Shown here piece by piece: positions 61,833-64,000 of a DNA stretch of 64,000 bases (positions are counted from its first letter, which is position 1; each line of letters opens with the position of its first letter). A program made the translations under genes and the position numbers. The notes under the pieces are model-generated. The model was not told the origin of the DNA, searched no databases, and worked only from the letters and a program-made list of their open reading frames with translations. The stretch is from Zingiber officinale (taxonomy: Eukaryota > Streptophyta > Magnoliopsida > Zingiberales > Zingiberaceae): contig NC_055992.1 in NCBI RefSeq assembly GCF_018446385.1, forward strand, positions 101,264,947-101,328,946. Direction: 5' to 3'.

Positions 61833-62072
61833 TTTTGATGTGATCAACCAAGTCAAGTTAGGTCCTGTTGTATTTTGATGTCTTGTGTCTAAGTATGCTG
61901 GAATTTAGGAGTATAGGAGATCGAGCCAAAGATGCAGCTAGTGAGAAGGACGACACGGAAGAGAGTCAACGAGCTTGATGCGTCCAAGGGATAAGGCGTT
62001 GTGGAAGAGTATGCTGGTGGATGAGAAGGAAGTGTGCGGCGATTCCGAGGGACGAGAAGCTGGAGTGGAAGG
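61833..62072 (+). other. LTR-like fragment
   Basis: GTGATCAACCAAGTCAAGTTAGGTCC and GAGAAGGACGACACGGAAG have the look of a SIRE-type LTR start and body. Ends where the 961-bp repeat begins. Confidence 0.35.
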
Positions 62073-63033
62073 TGTTGGAGTGTATACTAAAAGTCTAGCT
62101 TTTGTAAACATTAATTTGTTAAAATAAAAGAATTACATTGGTCAATATCTGTATTTATTTATTAAATGTAATTGTTCAATTAATTTATATAGTAGACAAC
62201 ATGGAGTGTGGTGTCACACTCAGAAGATCATGTTGTCGGTTCTCTATAAACAGTTGCTCGTGACTAAGATAGAAAGGAACAAACTATCAGTATAGTCGTA
62301 GTGTAATTAAGTATTAGTTTATCTTGACTAATAAATTACACTGATACACTTTAAGTGTATTGAGTAGGATCATTTAGGTATGTTCTTTTTGTACAGACTT
62401 AGTAAAAGAACTAAACCTTAGTTATTATGGAAGTGTGTGCTCTTAATCCTAATATAATAACAAGCACATATATTTAATATTTATTTCTTTGATTTATCAA
62501 AGGGTAAGGTTTAGCTCGATAAATCAATATGCCCGATAAGTTGGGAAATGATATTACTTATAGTGTGTGTTGTTGATTATAGAAGGAATCTGTGTCCTAG
62601 TTATCTAGGTTGGGAATGTCCCCAAGAGGAGCTCATAAGGATTGCCATGTTAAACCCTGCAGGTGGACCTAGTCCGACATGACAATGAAGTTGAGTGGTA
62701 CTACTCTTGGTGCTAGATATTAATTAAGTGAGTTGTCAGTAACTTACTTAATTAGTGGGCATTCGTAATCTTAAACACAGGGAGACTAACACACTCATGA
62801 TAAGAAGGAGCCCATAATGTAATTTGGGATTGGTGCGGTAGTGCGGTAATAACTCTCTAGTGGAATGAGTTATTATTGATGAACTTGAGTTGTGTGTTCG
62901 GGGCGAACATGAGATACTCAAGCTCATCGAAAGGCCAAAACCAATTCCTCCTCTAGGTCCCTGTCATAGTCTCATTATAGCCTCAAGTCCATCCAAATGT
63001 AAGGCTGTTCTTGGTATCCAAGAAGGGGGCCGG
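62073..63033 (+). repeat. 961-bp LTR-like unit, copy 1
   Basis: Begins TGTTGGAGTGTATACTAAAAG and ends GAAGGGGGCCGG, a polypurine-like tract. No coding sequence. Contains ATATAATAACAAGCACATAT and GTTAAACCCTGCAGGTGGAC blocks shared with copy 2. Confidence 0.85.
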
Positions 63034-64000
63034 TGTTAGAATGTATACTAAAAGCCTAGCTTTTGGTATAAAATATTTATCTAGAAATAAGAATCACATT
63101 GGTCAAATGTCTACATTTGTGATAAATGTAGTTGTTCAATTAATTTATATTGTAGATAACATGGTGTGTGGTGTCACACACAAAAGATCATGTTATCAGT
63201 ACCTTATAAATTATAAACAGTAGCTCACGACCAAAATGGAAAGGAACAAACCATTAAAAGGTCGTAGTGTAATTAGGTATCAGTTTATCTTGACTGTATA
63301 ATTACACTAGTACACTTAGAGTGTATTGAGTAGGACCATTTGAGGTCGTTTCTTTTATACTGATTTTATAAAGAAACAAAGACCTCGGTTATTATGGAAG
63401 TGTGTGCTCTTAATCCTAATATAATAACAAGCACATATATTTGATATTTATTTCTTTAATTTATCAATGGGTGAGATTTAGTTCGATGAATCAATAAGCC
63501 CGATAAGTTGGGAAATGGTATCACTTATAGTGTGTGTTGTTGATTATAGAAGGAAGCGTGTCCTAGAGATACTAGGTTGATAATGTCCTCAAGAGGAGCT
63601 CATAAGGATTGTCATGTTAAACCCTGCAGGTGGACCTAGTCCGACATGATGATAAGGTTGAGTGGTACTACTCTTGGACTAAGATATTAATTAAATGAGT
63701 TGTCAGTAACTCACTTAATTAGTGGACATTCGATATCTTAAACACAGGGAGACTAACACACTCATGATAAGAAGGAGCCCAAAATGTAATTTGGGATTGG
63801 TGCGGTAGTTCAATAATAGTTCTCTAGTGGAATGAATTATTATTGATAAAATTAAGTTGTGTGTTCGGGGCGAGCACGGGATGCTTAATTTTATCGGGAG
63901 ACCAAAACCAATTCCTCCTCTCGGTCCCTATCGTAGCCTCTTAATTATAGAGTACTATACCCACCTATATCCACCTTCTTACCCATCCTATAGGGGCCGG
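63034..64000 (+). repeat. 961-bp LTR-like unit, copy 2
   Basis: Directly abuts copy 1 in the same orientation. Begins TGTTAGAATGTATACTAAAAG and reaches ATAGGGGCCGG at the window end, the same point at which copy 1 ends. About 85-90 per cent alike by eye. Either tandem LTRs or part of an array continuing beyond the window. Confidence 0.85.

Overview
The window is nuclear DNA of a flowering plant. It has long introns with GT..AG borders, an S-locus-type lectin receptor kinase, an EIX-type LRR receptor relic, plant Ty3/gypsy (Tat and Athila types), Ty1/copia, L1-type LINE and CACTA elements. The overall look (LTR styles, SIRE-like copia, GTCGAC-rich LTR repeats) suggests a monocot, possibly Zingiberales; that is recognition only. 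Nothing bacterial, organellar or viral was seen. More than four fifths of the window is mobile DNA, and only one host gene looks complete. Layout: 1-1034 is a plus-strand LTR abutting a broken LRR receptor-like-protein gene (1035-3930, minus). A lectin-kinase exon relic (5010-5317) is followed by an apparently complete eight-exon G-type lectin S-receptor-like kinase (5664-9989, minus, 839 codons after splicing). A Tat-type Ty3/gypsy element on the minus strand fills 10635-25327. It carries an antisense ORF, and its protease is split by a CACTA transposon (18828-22886) holding captured pieces of a PEP carboxykinase gene and a DEX1-like gene. A second lectin-kinase exon-1 relic lies at 25590-25690, followed by a GTCGG minisatellite at 26815-27028. 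From 28482 rightwards is a nested stack. A minus-strand Athila-like element (A, 28482-35504) carries gag but no pol. Next to it is one half of a Tat antisense ORF (35505-36269), which resumes at 57833-58355. Between the halves sits an L1-type LINE (36270-57832) with a 13-bp target duplication. Inside the LINE's reverse transcriptase is a second Athila-like element (B, 40443-55943, duplication TAACT). Inside that element's 5' LTR is a second CACTA transposon (41900-47760, duplication GAT) holding pieces of a JmjC demethylase gene and an LRK10-type kinase gene. The order of insertion can be read directly: Tat, then LINE, then Athila B, then CACTA. The right end holds the Tat 3' LTR with 107-bp tandem repeats (58691-59683), a SIRE-like copia 3' end and LTR, a copia reverse-transcriptase fragment (61248-61832), and two head-to-tail copies of a 961-bp LTR-like unit that runs to the window edge. 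The points most worth a second look are the four-deep stack with all target duplications legible; two CACTA families with matching termini but subterminal motifs differing by one base, each with two or more captured host genes; palindromic CACGGCCGTG tracts in Athila LTRs that recur before an internal ORF; and the antisense ORF kept in two diverged Tat elements. No wholly new system could be demonstrated from sequence alone.
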